From NCBI GenBank assembly GCA_017640785.1, contig JAEPPZ010000001.1, positions 476,172 through 540,171 of the forward strand: a stretch of 64,000 nt of DNA, in the 5' to 3' direction. Source of the DNA: Balneola sp. Lineage in GTDB: Bacteria; Bacteroidota; Rhodothermia; Balneolales; Balneolaceae. Positions within the stretch are counted from its first letter, which is position 1. Each line of letters begins with the position of its first letter. Position numbers and translations under genes: made by a program. Of the stretch, positions 26,152-36,132 are shown in pieces. The notes under the pieces are model-generated. The model saw only the letters and a program-made list of their open reading frames with translations. It was not told the DNA's origin and did not search any database.

Positions 26152-27576
26152 ATGAATAATCTTCCTTCAAAATATATTCTTAAAATTTTACTAGTTCAGT
26201 TGGTTTTATTTGCTGCTTGTTCTAATTCTTATGTTAACAATATTGACAAAGGTGCCGGTTATAAATACATACCGGGATATCCTGAGCTAAGAGTAGTAGC
26301 ATCGGGATTTATTGAACAAGATAATACGGCTTCAATTAATATAGCCAGTGAAATAGTTGAAGGAAGCTTAGTATACAAAAGAAAAAATTCTCTTTACCAA
26401 GCAGAGGGTATTATCGAGTATCAAATCATCGACTTAGACAATTCCAATAATGTAGTTAGCAGTCAGCAATTCCCTGTTGTACTAACCGACACTTCAAATA
26501 AACTTTCTTATAGTCAAAATACTCATAAAGTTGAACGGGATTTTATAGTTACTCCTGGGAATTTTAAAATCGTAACAACCTTAACTGACAATAATACCGG
26601 TAAACAAATAGAGCGAACCTCCAATGTCTATATACCCGACCCTGATGGAGAGGTAAATAACATTACTAATATTAAAATTCTAAGTAAAAAAACTCTTGAA
26701 AATGCTTCCTACGATCCGGTTACAACGTATGTAATTCAAAACGATTTTGACTCTTTAAAATTTGTATTTCAGATTACTAATAACAGATCTACAGATCCTC
26801 TTACCATCAATACCCGATTACTTAAATTTGAGTCAGATACTTCTATTGCTCGACCCATGAATTTTAATAATTACGGCCCGAGTAGTATTGAGTATAAGGG
26901 AATAGATTATTCTGATGAAATAGAGGTTAACACAAATAGACGTGTTTTGACTAATCAAGGGAATGTAATGATAGAGTTTGCCTTTCCTAATTTAGACAGA
27001 GGCAATTACAGATTTGAAGTTTCATCAGGATTAGACACTGAAAATGAATTATACAAAGCGAGAGACTTTTCAATCAAGAGTAAAAATTACCCTTCACTTC
27101 GAACTCCTAAGGAACTTGCAAAACCTCTTTATTACTTAATGTCTAAAAATGAGTACGAAGATCTTATGGCAATTGAGGATGATACTGAATTAAAAAAGGC
27201 AATAGACCGATTCTGGCTTTCAAATATAAATAACTCACAAATAGCTAAAAGTGTAGTTGAACTATACTATCAAAGAGTAGAGGAAGCGAATAAACAATTC
27301 TCAAATTTTAAGGAAGGTTGGAAAACGGACCGAGGTATGATGTACATCTTATTTGGCTCTCCATGGTACGTCGATGTTACTTTAAACCGAACCATTTGGA
27401 GATATTCTTACAATTCTTCTGACCCCGAAAAAAACTTTGTATTCGTGGCTCCAAAACTGAAAAATAAATTCTTCCCTTTTGAAAATTACTTACTAGAGAG
27501 ATCTTCAGATTATTATACAGTTCAATACCAACAAATTGAATTTTGGAGAACCGGATTAATTATGAAGAGACTATAA
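26152..27576 (+). CDS. GWxTD domain lipoprotein, copy 1
   Basis: 474 residues from the ATG at 26152, preferred over a TTG further upstream because it places a lipoprotein signal at the N-terminus (ILLVQLVLFAAC). A beta-rich middle region (residues about 40-330) precedes a helical bridge and the C-terminal GWxTD domain, with the defining FKEGWKTDRGMMYILFGSP and the following strands (IWRYSYNSSDPEKNFVFV). The family occurs in Bacteroidota and related phyla; its function is not known. A second related copy follows after 3 bp, so the two are an operon. Confidence 0.86.
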   Translation: MNNLPSKYILKILLVQLVLFAACSNSYVNNIDKGAGYKYIPGYPELRVVASGFIEQDNTASINIASEIVEGSLVYKRKNSLYQAEGIIEYQIIDLDNSNNVVSSQQFPVVLTDTSNKLSYSQNTHKVERDFIVTPGNFKIVTTLTDNNTGKQIERTSNVYIPDPDGEVNNITNIKILSKKTLENASYDPVTTYVIQNDFDSLKFVFQITNNRSTDPLTINTRLLKFESDTSIARPMNFNNYGPSSIEYKGIDYSDEIEVNTNRRVLTNQGNVMIEFAFPNLDRGNYRFEVSSGLDTENELYKARDFSIKSKNYPSLRTPKELAKPLYYLMSKNEYEDLMAIEDDTELKKAIDRFWLSNINNSQIAKSVVELYYQRVEEANKQFSNFKEGWKTDRGMMYILFGSPWYVDVTLNRTIWRYSYNSSDPEKNFVFVAPKLKNKFFPFENYLLERSSDYYTVQYQQIEFWRTGLIMKRL

Positions 27577-27579
27577 CTT

Positions 27580-29001
27580 ATGAAAAAATTTCAGCTACTA
27601 TTGATCCTACTTTGCGTTGCTCCATTTGCCTTTACATGCAACAATGCATATTTGGATGAAATAGGGAGAGGGAATGACAATGATTACAAACCGGGCTACC
27701 CGGAAGCCAGAGTTTTTATTGGTAGTACTTTCGATCAATCATCAGATAAAAATTTACTGATTGCCGGCGAAATTGTTCACAGCAGTTTAATTTACAAATT
27801 CCGTGATAATCGATTTAGTGCACATTTGGAAGTTAGCATTGATGTTATTGACCTCTCGGAAAATAAAGCTGAAAATGTCCCTCCGGTCACTTTCCCTCTT
27901 GAAGTAACCGATGTTAGAACTGATATACTGGTAAGTGAAGGAGTAAAAAGATTCAAGAAACTTGTTCCAATTGATCCCGGAGAATATTCAATATCTGTTT
28001 CGGTGACTGATCTTACATCTGAAAAAACTACAAAAACTACGAAAGAGGTTACAATCCCAAGTCCGGATGACGGAAAAAGCTTTTTAACTGACATTCAAAT
28101 GATTGGTGTGTTGAAACACGATAATGAGACTACTTACGAGGACCTTGTCTCATATCATATTTCGGATAAATACGATTCTCTTCGATTCAATTTTCAAGCT
28201 AATAACAAATCCGGCGATGATCTGATATTGCGTACTCGCCTTTTAAAATTTGACTCCGACACTTCCGTATCCAGATCTATTGGAGATCGAAGGTACAATA
28301 GCTCCAGTATAGAACATTTGGGAATAACTTATTACGATGAAGAATTATTGGAAAGCAGAAGACGTGTTTTAGTTAATCCAGGAAATGTTTCTGTATTTTT
28401 TAACTTTGCAAATCTGGAACGCGGTAACTACAGACTAGAAGTAGAATCCACAGATACTGATGGGAAGTTGATTTATAAGGCAAGGGATTTTTCAATAAAA
28501 AGTACAAATTTCCCTGCACTCATAGATATAGATGAGTACGCTGCTCCATTAGTTTACTTGATGAGAAAAAAAGAACATGAAGAGCTAATGTCTATTCGTG
28601 ATCCCAAATTAATGAAAAAGGAAATGGATAGATATTGGCTTAAAGGAATAGAGAACAAAGCAAAAGCCAGTCAGATCATTGAGCTTTTCTATACAAGAGT
28701 GGAACAAGCAAATAAACAATTTTCAAATTTTAAAGAAGGTTGGAAAACAGATATGGGAAGAGCATTTATATTGTTTGGACCTCCATTATATGTAGACTAT
28801 CAAATAGATGGCATGAGATGGATCTATCCATTTGATTCAGGAAATCGGGATGTCTCAATAGTGTTTCGAAAAGACAAACAAGAGACAAAACACTTCCCCT
28901 TTGACCACTATCTTATAGAACGAGATCAATCGCTATCTAATTTAGAATATAAGTATATACAGGCATGGAACGATGGCTCCATTCTTTTCCTAAATCAATA
29001 A
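27580..29001 (+). CDS. GWxTD domain lipoprotein, copy 2
   Basis: 473 residues, paralogous to the preceding gene along its whole length: the same YKPGYPEARV opening (YIPGYPELRV in copy 1), the same LRTRLLKFDSDTSV pattern, the same ANKQFSNFKEGWKTD motif followed by MGRAFILFGPP. The N-terminus is a lipoprotein signal (LLLILLCVAPFAFTC). It starts 3 bp after copy 1. Tandem retention suggests the two proteins act together or in a shared complex, but neither shows catalytic residues. A SusC gene starts 127 bp downstream. Confidence 0.86.
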   Translation: MKKFQLLLILLCVAPFAFTCNNAYLDEIGRGNDNDYKPGYPEARVFIGSTFDQSSDKNLLIAGEIVHSSLIYKFRDNRFSAHLEVSIDVIDLSENKAENVPPVTFPLEVTDVRTDILVSEGVKRFKKLVPIDPGEYSISVSVTDLTSEKTTKTTKEVTIPSPDDGKSFLTDIQMIGVLKHDNETTYEDLVSYHISDKYDSLRFNFQANNKSGDDLILRTRLLKFDSDTSVSRSIGDRRYNSSSIEHLGITYYDEELLESRRRVLVNPGNVSVFFNFANLERGNYRLEVESTDTDGKLIYKARDFSIKSTNFPALIDIDEYAAPLVYLMRKKEHEELMSIRDPKLMKKEMDRYWLKGIENKAKASQIIELFYTRVEQANKQFSNFKEGWKTDMGRAFILFGPPLYVDYQIDGMRWIYPFDSGNRDVSIVFRKDKQETKHFPFDHYLIERDQSLSNLEYKYIQAWNDGSILFLNQ

Positions 29002-29128
29002 CCAAATTTACAAAGGTTTTACAAGCTGAAAAAAAGGATAATTTGTTTGTTTTTAGTCCCCTTTTTATCCATATTTAAAGCTTGTAAATACGGTTAATGC
29101 CGTTTATTAATAACTAAATCACATAACT

Positions 29129-32116
29129 ATGTTTAAAAAGCTACAACTTTTAACATTGGCTTTGTTTTTACCTGTTTTAGCAATTGCTCAATCAGGCTCC
29201 CTTACAGGGAAAGTAACAGATGCCAAGACTGGTGAACCTTTGCCAGGTGCTACTATTTACATTCAGTCCCTTCAAAAAGGTGACCAATCTGATGTAGATG
29301 GTAACTATGCTATAACTCGAATCCCTGCCGGCACTTATGAAGTAAGTGTTAACTACATCGGGTATAAGAGATATACTTCTTCTGTGGAAATTGGTTCCGG
29401 AGAATTAGTATTAGATGTTAACTTATCTGTCGATCTTGTTGGATTAGATGAAGTAATCGTTACTGGTTACGGGTCAATTGACCGATCTACTTTCTCCGGT
29501 TCTGTATCTTCAGTTCAAAGTGATAAATTGGAAAATGTTCCTGTTGCTTCTATTGATGCAGCTCTACAAGGAAAGGCTTCCGGTGTTCAGATCACTGCTT
29601 CATCCGGTACTCCGGGATCTACTCAGGATATTAGAATTAGAGGGATAAGTTCGATCAACGCTGGTACTCAGCCATTATTTGTAATTGATGGAGTTCCTGT
29701 TATATCTGGAAACGTCAGTACAAACGGTGGAACCAGTTCTTTAGGTCTTCTTTCTACACTAAGTAATTCAGATATCGAAAGTATTACTGTTCTTAAAGAT
29801 GCCGCTTCTACTGCTCCTTATGGTGCTCGTGGAACAAACGGTGTAATTGTTATTACAACCAAAAGTGGTCGTCAAGGAAATACTACGTATTCTGTAACTG
29901 CTCAAAGAGGTGCTAATAACACTGCAATTGAAGGGCCGAAGCCTCTAAATTCTCAGCAATGGGATGAGATCTACCAGCAAGCATACGGTGTTGCATCTCC
30001 TTGGGATGGTACAACTGACAGTGACTGGAATAAAGCTGCTAGAAACGAAAATGCTCTTCAGCAAGAATATTCTTTCTCTGCCAGAGGCGGTAATGATCAA
30101 ACTCAGTTTTACGCTTCTATGAGTGTTTTTGATCAGGAAGGTACTGTTGTTGGTACAGAAATTAACCGATACACTGGTAAATTTGATATTGCTCATCAAT
30201 TAGATGAAAGAGTTAGAGTACAAAACTCTACTACCGGCTCTTTTACTGAACAAGATGGTATTTTAGAAGGTGCTGGTTATTTCGGTAGTCCGGTATTAGC
30301 AAAATACTTTATGCTTCCGATTGACCCTATCTATAATGATGATGGATCTTACAACATCACTAATCTATCAAATGCTATCTATAACCCTCTTTATACTCAA
30401 GAGAATGATATTGATAGAAACAGAACTGCACGTTTATTAAACAACACTAAAGTAGATATTAAGTTTAACAACAGTTTAACTTTCACTTCTAAGTTCGCAA
30501 TTGACTTTGTTTTAAGTGAAGAAAAAAACTACAACAATATCTTCTACGGTGATAGTGATGATGAAAGTGGTAGAGTTGATGATTACACGTACAGAAACTT
30601 CAACTACGTATGGCAAAACATGCTTAGCTACAACTACCTGCTAAACACTGATAATTCCTTTAATTTCAGAGTTTGGTCTGAAGTACAAAAAAATTATCAA
30701 TTCCAGGTTGGTGGCTCCGGTGAAGGTATAGCTGCTACAGGTCTTGTTAACCTTGCTACTACTGCGAACCCGGTTGCTGCTTTTTCTCAAACAACTGATT
30801 GGGGAATTGCTTCTTTCACTGGTTTAGTGAATTACGGTTTCCAGGATAAATTATTCGTAGATGCTAGTTTACGTTATGAAGGTAACTCAAGATTTGCTGA
30901 AGATGAGCGATGGGGTACTTTCTACTCTGCCGGTCTTTCTTATGTACTTTCTGAGGAAGAATTTTTAAGTGACTTAAGTTTCCTTGACTTCTTAAAAGTT
31001 CGTGCTTCTTATGGTTTAACTGGAAACTCTTCTGTAGGTCTTAATCAGTACCAGGCAACTGTAAGCTATACTGGTTCTTACTACGGTAATCCATCCATTA
31101 GAAACAACACTCTTGGTAATTCATTGTTAACTTGGGAGAAAGCTCAATCTTTCGATCTTGGTCTTGAATTTGAAATGTTTGAAAAGCTAACCGGTTCTGC
31201 TACTTTCTTCAGAAAGAATAGTAATGAACTTCTGTTTGCTGTACCTCTTTCAAGAACAACTGGTCATAACAGCCAGACTCAAAACATTGGTGAATTGTAT
31301 AATCAAGGATTTGAGTTCGAACTTGGATATGATGTTCTTAGAACACGTGATTTCAAATGGAATCTTGGTGGTAACCTAACTCTTCTTGAAAACGAAGTTA
31401 CAAAACTTCCAACTGATGCTAATGGTGAAGATATCGAGATTACGTCTTCTACCAGATATATTGCAGTTGAAGGATACGAAACTAATGCTTGGTTCATGCA
31501 AAAGTGGGCAGGTGTTGATCCTGACAACGGTGATCCTCTATGGTACATCAACGGTAAAGATGGTGCTACTACTAACGACTACAACGCTGCTGAAAGAGCT
31601 TATCAAGGTGCTAGTGCACTTCCAACTGCTTTTGGTGGTTTAAATACAAGATTTGATGTATTTAATTTCTACGTTAGTGCAGATCTTTATTACAGCTTTG
31701 GTAACAAAGTATATGATACATGGGCATTTATTAATGCTTCTGATGGTCGTTTCTCATTCCTATATAACCAATATGCTTCTCAGTACGACAGATGGCAGCA
31801 ACCTGGTGACAATGCGTTAAACCCTAGACCTCAAAGTGGTAACTCGCGTTTAACCCAAGGTACTTCTACAAGAAGGTTATATGATGGCGATTACTTAAGA
31901 CTTAAAAATCTTAATATCGGATATAATGTTCCTGCTCGTTACTTAGAGACAATAGGTGTTAAATCTGCAACTGTGTTCTTCTTAGGCCAAAACCTGTGGA
32001 CATATACATTTGATGATTTATTAGAATTTGATCCGGAAGTAGACGCTGGTGGTTTCTTAAATCTAAATTCAGCTCCACTTAAATCTGTAACTGTTGGTAT
32101 TAAAGCTAACTTCTAA
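29129..32116 (+). CDS. SusC/RagA family TonB-linked outer-membrane protein
   Basis: 995 residues. Signal peptide, then a carboxypeptidase-regulatory-like domain (GSLTGKVTDAKTGEPLPGAT, residues about 22-105), a TonB box (DEVIVTGYG), a plug domain (IRIRGISSINAGTQPLFVID, then DAASTAPYGARGTNGVIVIT) and a ~780-residue barrel ending in LKSVTVGIKANF with a terminal Phe. SusC barrels import glycans, peptides or other polymers bound by a SusD partner; the substrate is not evident because no hydrolase gene is linked. The susD gene follows 11 bp later. It is about 90 residues shorter than the second SusC in the window. Confidence 0.96.
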   Translation: MFKKLQLLTLALFLPVLAIAQSGSLTGKVTDAKTGEPLPGATIYIQSLQKGDQSDVDGNYAITRIPAGTYEVSVNYIGYKRYTSSVEIGSGELVLDVNLSVDLVGLDEVIVTGYGSIDRSTFSGSVSSVQSDKLENVPVASIDAALQGKASGVQITASSGTPGSTQDIRIRGISSINAGTQPLFVIDGVPVISGNVSTNGGTSSLGLLSTLSNSDIESITVLKDAASTAPYGARGTNGVIVITTKSGRQGNTTYSVTAQRGANNTAIEGPKPLNSQQWDEIYQQAYGVASPWDGTTDSDWNKAARNENALQQEYSFSARGGNDQTQFYASMSVFDQEGTVVGTEINRYTGKFDIAHQLDERVRVQNSTTGSFTEQDGILEGAGYFGSPVLAKYFMLPIDPIYNDDGSYNITNLSNAIYNPLYTQENDIDRNRTARLLNNTKVDIKFNNSLTFTSKFAIDFVLSEEKNYNNIFYGDSDDESGRVDDYTYRNFNYVWQNMLSYNYLLNTDNSFNFRVWSEVQKNYQFQVGGSGEGIAATGLVNLATTANPVAAFSQTTDWGIASFTGLVNYGFQDKLFVDASLRYEGNSRFAEDERWGTFYSAGLSYVLSEEEFLSDLSFLDFLKVRASYGLTGNSSVGLNQYQATVSYTGSYYGNPSIRNNTLGNSLLTWEKAQSFDLGLEFEMFEKLTGSATFFRKNSNELLFAVPLSRTTGHNSQTQNIGELYNQGFEFELGYDVLRTRDFKWNLGGNLTLLENEVTKLPTDANGEDIEITSSTRYIAVEGYETNAWFMQKWAGVDPDNGDPLWYINGKDGATTNDYNAAERAYQGASALPTAFGGLNTRFDVFNFYVSADLYYSFGNKVYDTWAFINASDGRFSFLYNQYASQYDRWQQPGDNALNPRPQSGNSRLTQGTSTRRLYDGDYLRLKNLNIGYNVPARYLETIGVKSATVFFLGQNLWTYTFDDLLEFDPEVDAGGFLNLNSAPLKSVTVGIKANF

Positions 32117-32127
32117 ATTAGATTACA

Positions 32128-33525
32128 ATGAATATTTTTAAAAAATCATACTTATTAATCTTGGTTGCTGGCTTGCTAACAGCATCATGCTCAGATTTTC
32201 TTGAGCCTTCAGTAGACCAAGCGAAAGAAACAAGTACTGCCGTTGCTACTGCTGCTGATTTACAAGCAGTTGTATATGGAATACTTGATGACATGAATTC
32301 TACCGCTCTTTATGGTAGAGACCTAATCGTTGCGAATGAAGTTCGTTCTGATAACATGTGGAGTTCATCTGCATCTAACAGATTCGGCGCTCCTTCACAA
32401 CATGTTTACACTACTCAAAATGGAAATGCAAATAGCTTTTGGGCTAATTCTTATGGAGCAATTGCAATTGCTAACATCGCAATTGCTGCTGAAGTAGGTT
32501 CTTCTGCAGCAATCGATGACCTTAAGGGTCAAGCTTATGCACTACGCGCTTTGCTACACTTTGACTTAGTAAGAACATTTGGACAACACCATGCTGTTGC
32601 AGGTGGAACAGCGAACTTAGGTGTTCCATATGTAACTACATACAATGAGCCGGATAACTTTCTACCAGCTAGAGAATCCGTTGCTGATGTTTACACTAAG
32701 GTGTTAGCAGATCTTGCTACAGCTGAAAGTTTGATCAGTACTTCAAACACTTCTAAGACTACTATATCTTATTATGCTGTTAAAGCACTTCAATCCAGAG
32801 TTAATCTGGAAGTTGGTAATTATCAAGCTGCAATTGATGCTGCTGACGTAGTTATTAACTCAGGTGTTTACACTGTTCCTGCTGATCAAGCTGCTTTAGT
32901 AGCTTCATGGGCAACTGATGAGTCCAGCAACAGCATTTTTGAATTGGGATATACTTCAACTAATAATGCAGGTACCAACAGTATCGCTCGTATTTACCAA
33001 AATACAAATTATGGTGATGTTGAGTTAAATGAGGCAACATATGATCTATATGATCAGGCAAACGACTTCAGATTTGCTCTTCTTGGTACAAACGCTAATG
33101 GTACTGATACTCAATTCAGACTTACTGGCAAATACCCAGATGAGATCAACGGTGAAGATAACATTCGTATGATTCGAATTGAGGAAGTAATCTTGAACAA
33201 AGCTGAGGCTCAAGCAAGAAATGGAGCAACAGGTGCAACCATTGCTGCTACACTTAATACTCTTGCTAATAACAGATACACAACTTCTCCATATGTTCTT
33301 ACTGCGGATTTGGATGATGTTCTGTTAGAAAGACGTCTAGAGCTTTTAGGTGAAGGACATTACTTTGCTACTCAAATGAGAAATGGTGATGACATTGCTG
33401 CTGACGAAGATCCGGGAGGGTTTACAACTCTCGTGTATCCTGATTTCAGAGCTGCATTCCCAATACCTCAAAGTGAAATGGATGCAAACTCCAGCATGGA
33501 ACAAAATGAAGGTTATACTAACTAA
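32128..33525 (+). CDS. RagB/SusD family outer-membrane lipoprotein
   Basis: 465 residues. Lipoprotein signal (LILVAGLLTASC) then a helical TPR-like scaffold typical of SusD: NSFWANSYGAIAIANIAIAA, LKGQAYALRALLHFDLVRTFG and GVPYVTTYNEP, and the C-terminal IRMIRIEEVILNKAEAQARN with LLERRLELLGEGHYFATQMR. It caps the SusC barrel encoded immediately upstream and captures substrate. Same operon as that SusC (11-bp gap), closed by a strong terminator. Confidence 0.95.
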   Translation: MNIFKKSYLLILVAGLLTASCSDFLEPSVDQAKETSTAVATAADLQAVVYGILDDMNSTALYGRDLIVANEVRSDNMWSSSASNRFGAPSQHVYTTQNGNANSFWANSYGAIAIANIAIAAEVGSSAAIDDLKGQAYALRALLHFDLVRTFGQHHAVAGGTANLGVPYVTTYNEPDNFLPARESVADVYTKVLADLATAESLISTSNTSKTTISYYAVKALQSRVNLEVGNYQAAIDAADVVINSGVYTVPADQAALVASWATDESSNSIFELGYTSTNNAGTNSIARIYQNTNYGDVELNEATYDLYDQANDFRFALLGTNANGTDTQFRLTGKYPDEINGEDNIRMIRIEEVILNKAEAQARNGATGATIAATLNTLANNRYTTSPYVLTADLDDVLLERRLELLGEGHYFATQMRNGDDIAADEDPGGFTTLVYPDFRAAFPIPQSEMDANSSMEQNEGYTN

Positions 33526-33550
33526 TACAGTTAGTTCTTTTAACTAAGTA

Positions 33551-33582
33551 AAAAGCCACTCTTTTCAGAGTGGCTTTTTTTA
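33551..33582 (+). terminator. Rho-independent terminator after the first SusCD pair
   Basis: Stem AAGCCACTCT/AGAGTGGCTT with a TTTC loop, followed by seven T. It lies 26 bp after the susD stop. Confidence 0.9.
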
Positions 33583-33589
33583 TGCTATT

Positions 33590-34570
33590 AATTTTAGCTG
33601 TATTAAGTAGACAATTGGTACTGTCATCTATAAGAACCTTAATTCAAACCAAAATAGATAAAACGAAGTTTGTTTAAATTCCGATTCAAATTATTGGTTA
33701 TTCTCACAGCAAGGGAATGTCTATTTCTGATAAGATTCAGAACATATAACTTAAAGAAGGAACAACCAGAGAAACGTTGATTTTTAAATCTATTGTGAGT
33801 GAATAAGACAGGAAGTAAACCTTCTCTTCTCTTACCCGCTAACATAAGTATTGTATTTCGTATCTACTTATCATTGTGAAACACTAAGTTTATTTTTAGC
33901 TGCATTCTATAGTAAGCTTTCAGTTTCGTTCTGTTTAATGTATTACAGAACTAATCGTATACAGGACTCACTAAAACCCTCAAATTAGTGTATAAAAAAA
34001 ATGAAAACTCTTACTAACTAAGTCTACTTTTAGGGCTTTAGAACTGAAGTTTGGGAGTGAGTTATAAGCTTTTCAGTTAATAAGGCTAGTAGCTGACTAT
34101 CAAGATACACTTTTAAAATATACACAGACGGATATAAACAAAACCTAAAGCTAATGCTCTAAATTAAATTTAGCTTAGTGACATTTCTCAATTTATTCTT
34201 TATTCCTCTTTCGTTCTTAAAGAAGTCAGAAAGATAATTTATTTATAACCCCAATTAGCTCGAAAATAATGTGTTGAATAGTATGAGCTTAAATAATTTA
34301 AGCTGGAAAAGAATAGAAAAGAATGGGCCTGATTTATAATACTTAAAATTAAAACCGTTTATAAAAAATTAAGAGAAAGGTATTCTACTTCACTTCCATT
34401 AAATATTAATTAATGATCTTTAGAGAGTAAATTCGTTTGAATCAATAGTACATTATGAAGCGTCTCCATTAGATAGACAACTTCTTTTAGGCTGTCCCAC
34501 CAAAGGGTTTAGAAGTTAACAAGTACTTTCTTTATTTGAATCTAACCAAAGTGGCAAGTCCAGAGAAAGC
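33590..34570. other. About 1 kb AT-rich non-coding stretch between two convergent SusCD loci
   Basis: No plausible gene on either strand: stop codons are frequent in all frames, and the longest open stretch (68 codons, minus strand, 33639-33845) has no family resemblance. No inverted terminal repeats, tRNA, CRISPR or obvious tandem repeats were seen. It is bounded by the terminators of the two operons, so it may be silent spacer, a decayed gene, or the site of a small RNA. I see nothing specific that decides among these. Confidence 0.5.
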
Positions 34571-34574
34571 CTAT

Positions 34575-34609
34575 CAAAAAAAAAGCTACCCTTTTTAAAG
34601 GGTAGCTTT
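34575..34609 (-). terminator. Rho-independent terminator after the second SusCD pair
   Basis: A 13-bp stem (AAAGCTACCCTTT paired with AAAGGGTAGCTTT) with a two-base loop. On the minus strand it is followed by a run of T (the A run at 34576-34584 on the plus strand). It lies 36 bp past the susD stop. Confidence 0.9.
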
Positions 34610-34644
34610 CAATTTTAAAGAAACTTAAAACTTAATAGTTCGGA

Positions 34645-36096
34645 TTATTGATCCCACCAAAGGTTGGTATCTAATTCATCCGGACCCTGAGCAGCAACAG
34701 CTGCATCATAGTTTTCTTTATTCAGATCTGATTCTGATGTAGGGTAAGCATGACGGACTGGAATTAATCCACTATCGTTCAATGGATCTGGAGCAGGAGT
34801 TAAAGTAGGAAATCCTAACCTTCTCCACTCAGACCATGCTTCATAACCCTGTGGGAATAAAGCGATCCATTTTTGATAACCTATCTGCTCTCTCCAGTTA
34901 GCTGCGTTATAAGCAACAGCTGGATCTGCCTTATATGCTGTAAGTGCAGCTGCATCTCCATCAACACCCCATTGAGCCCAAGAAGCATCAATACCAGCGT
35001 TATAGAAGGTTGCAGCAGTACCGCCCCATCCTCTTGCAGCTGCTTCAGCTCTGGCAAAGTTAACCTCTGCTACAGTAAAGATTGGAAGTGGTGCATCTTG
35101 TTGACCTACTGAAGGACCACCTGCCCCAATTGCTGAACCAGGAAAGGAAATAGAAGCATTAGTAATATCTCCTGCATTAGAGATACCATAAGGCATTCCA
35201 TTGATTTCAGAAAGCTCAACAGTTCCATCACCGTTATCCAAATCCGGAGCCGGGTTAGCAAAAACAGTTAGTCTCATATCATTTAGTGACTGCATAGTAT
35301 CAGCCAGTGTAGAAGATATTGCATAATCTGTTCTTGTTTGGAACCTACCGTACCATGGATTCTGATTGGCAGCTTCTGCCAAATAAGGATACATAACATC
35401 AGAAGTAATAACACCAGCTGAAACAGCAGCATTAAATTCTGTCTGTGCAGTACCTGCATTAGCTTCAGACATTCTAAGTGCGATACGCATTCTTAGCGTA
35501 TTCGCGAACTCTTCCCATCTGTCCATGTCTCCACCAAAAATGATGTCGCCACGTACGCCTGTTCCACCATCCATAGCTGAAACAGCATCTTTTAGACGTT
35601 GGATCATGTCTGCGTAGATAGCATCCTGAGCATCATATGCAGGTGTTAAGTTTTCGTTACCCTTAAGAGCTTCTGAGTAAGGAATTCTTCCCCATCTGTC
35701 AGTTAAGAGTTGATAAAAATAAACTTGCATGATGTTAGCAACTGCTAGCTGATTTCCATTACTACCACCGGAAAGAACATCCGGAGCAGTTTCAGGGTTG
35801 CTATTCAGATCAATAATAGTTTGAAGATCCTGTAATACACCAGAATACCAACCATTAAAGTCAAACCTAGAAGTTTGATATCTGGAAGACTCAGTATACT
35901 GAGTTTCCGACATGTACTGTACATACAATGTACCTGTAGTTGCTCCTACAACATCACTAATTGAAGTAAGTGAGTTGGTTAGAAGCAATTCAGTTTTTAC
36001 TGTTGAAGGGTTATTTGGGTCAACGTTAATATCTCCAAAATCACTACAACCGATTATCAAAAAGGTTAATAAACCTACAAATAATGATTTTTTCAT
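34645..36096 (-). CDS. SusD/RagB-like nutrient-binding outer-membrane lipoprotein
   Basis: 483 residues from the ATG at 36096, which gives a proper lipoprotein signal (MKKSLFVGLLTFLIIGC); an earlier ATG at 36132 abuts the SusC stop and would add 12 polar residues before the signal. The sequence belongs to the SusD-like group whose mature end reads DFGDINVDPNNPSTV, with the helical repeats YFYQLLTDRWGRIPYSEALKG and WEEFANTLRMRIALRMS, and the C-terminal EQIGYQKWIALFPQGYEAWSEWRR. It partners the SusC gene 36 bp upstream. It is a different SusD subfamily from the copy at 32128. Confidence 0.93.
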   Translation of the reverse strand: MKKSLFVGLLTFLIIGCSDFGDINVDPNNPSTVKTELLLTNSLTSISDVVGATTGTLYVQYMSETQYTESSRYQTSRFDFNGWYSGVLQDLQTIIDLNSNPETAPDVLSGGSNGNQLAVANIMQVYFYQLLTDRWGRIPYSEALKGNENLTPAYDAQDAIYADMIQRLKDAVSAMDGGTGVRGDIIFGGDMDRWEEFANTLRMRIALRMSEANAGTAQTEFNAAVSAGVITSDVMYPYLAEAANQNPWYGRFQTRTDYAISSTLADTMQSLNDMRLTVFANPAPDLDNGDGTVELSEINGMPYGISNAGDITNASISFPGSAIGAGGPSVGQQDAPLPIFTVAEVNFARAEAAARGWGGTAATFYNAGIDASWAQWGVDGDAAALTAYKADPAVAYNAANWREQIGYQKWIALFPQGYEAWSEWRRLGFPTLTPAPDPLNDSGLIPVRHAYPTSESDLNKENYDAAVAAQGPDELDTNLWWDQ

Positions 36097-36132
36097 AATA
36101 CTTAATTTGTTTTTTCTAGTTCTAAATATCAT

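Noticed and set aside
33639..33845. 68-codon open frame on the minus strand in the SusCD spacer
   Set aside because: No signal, motif or family resemblance; basic, irregular composition; surrounded by stop-rich DNA. Treated as chance.
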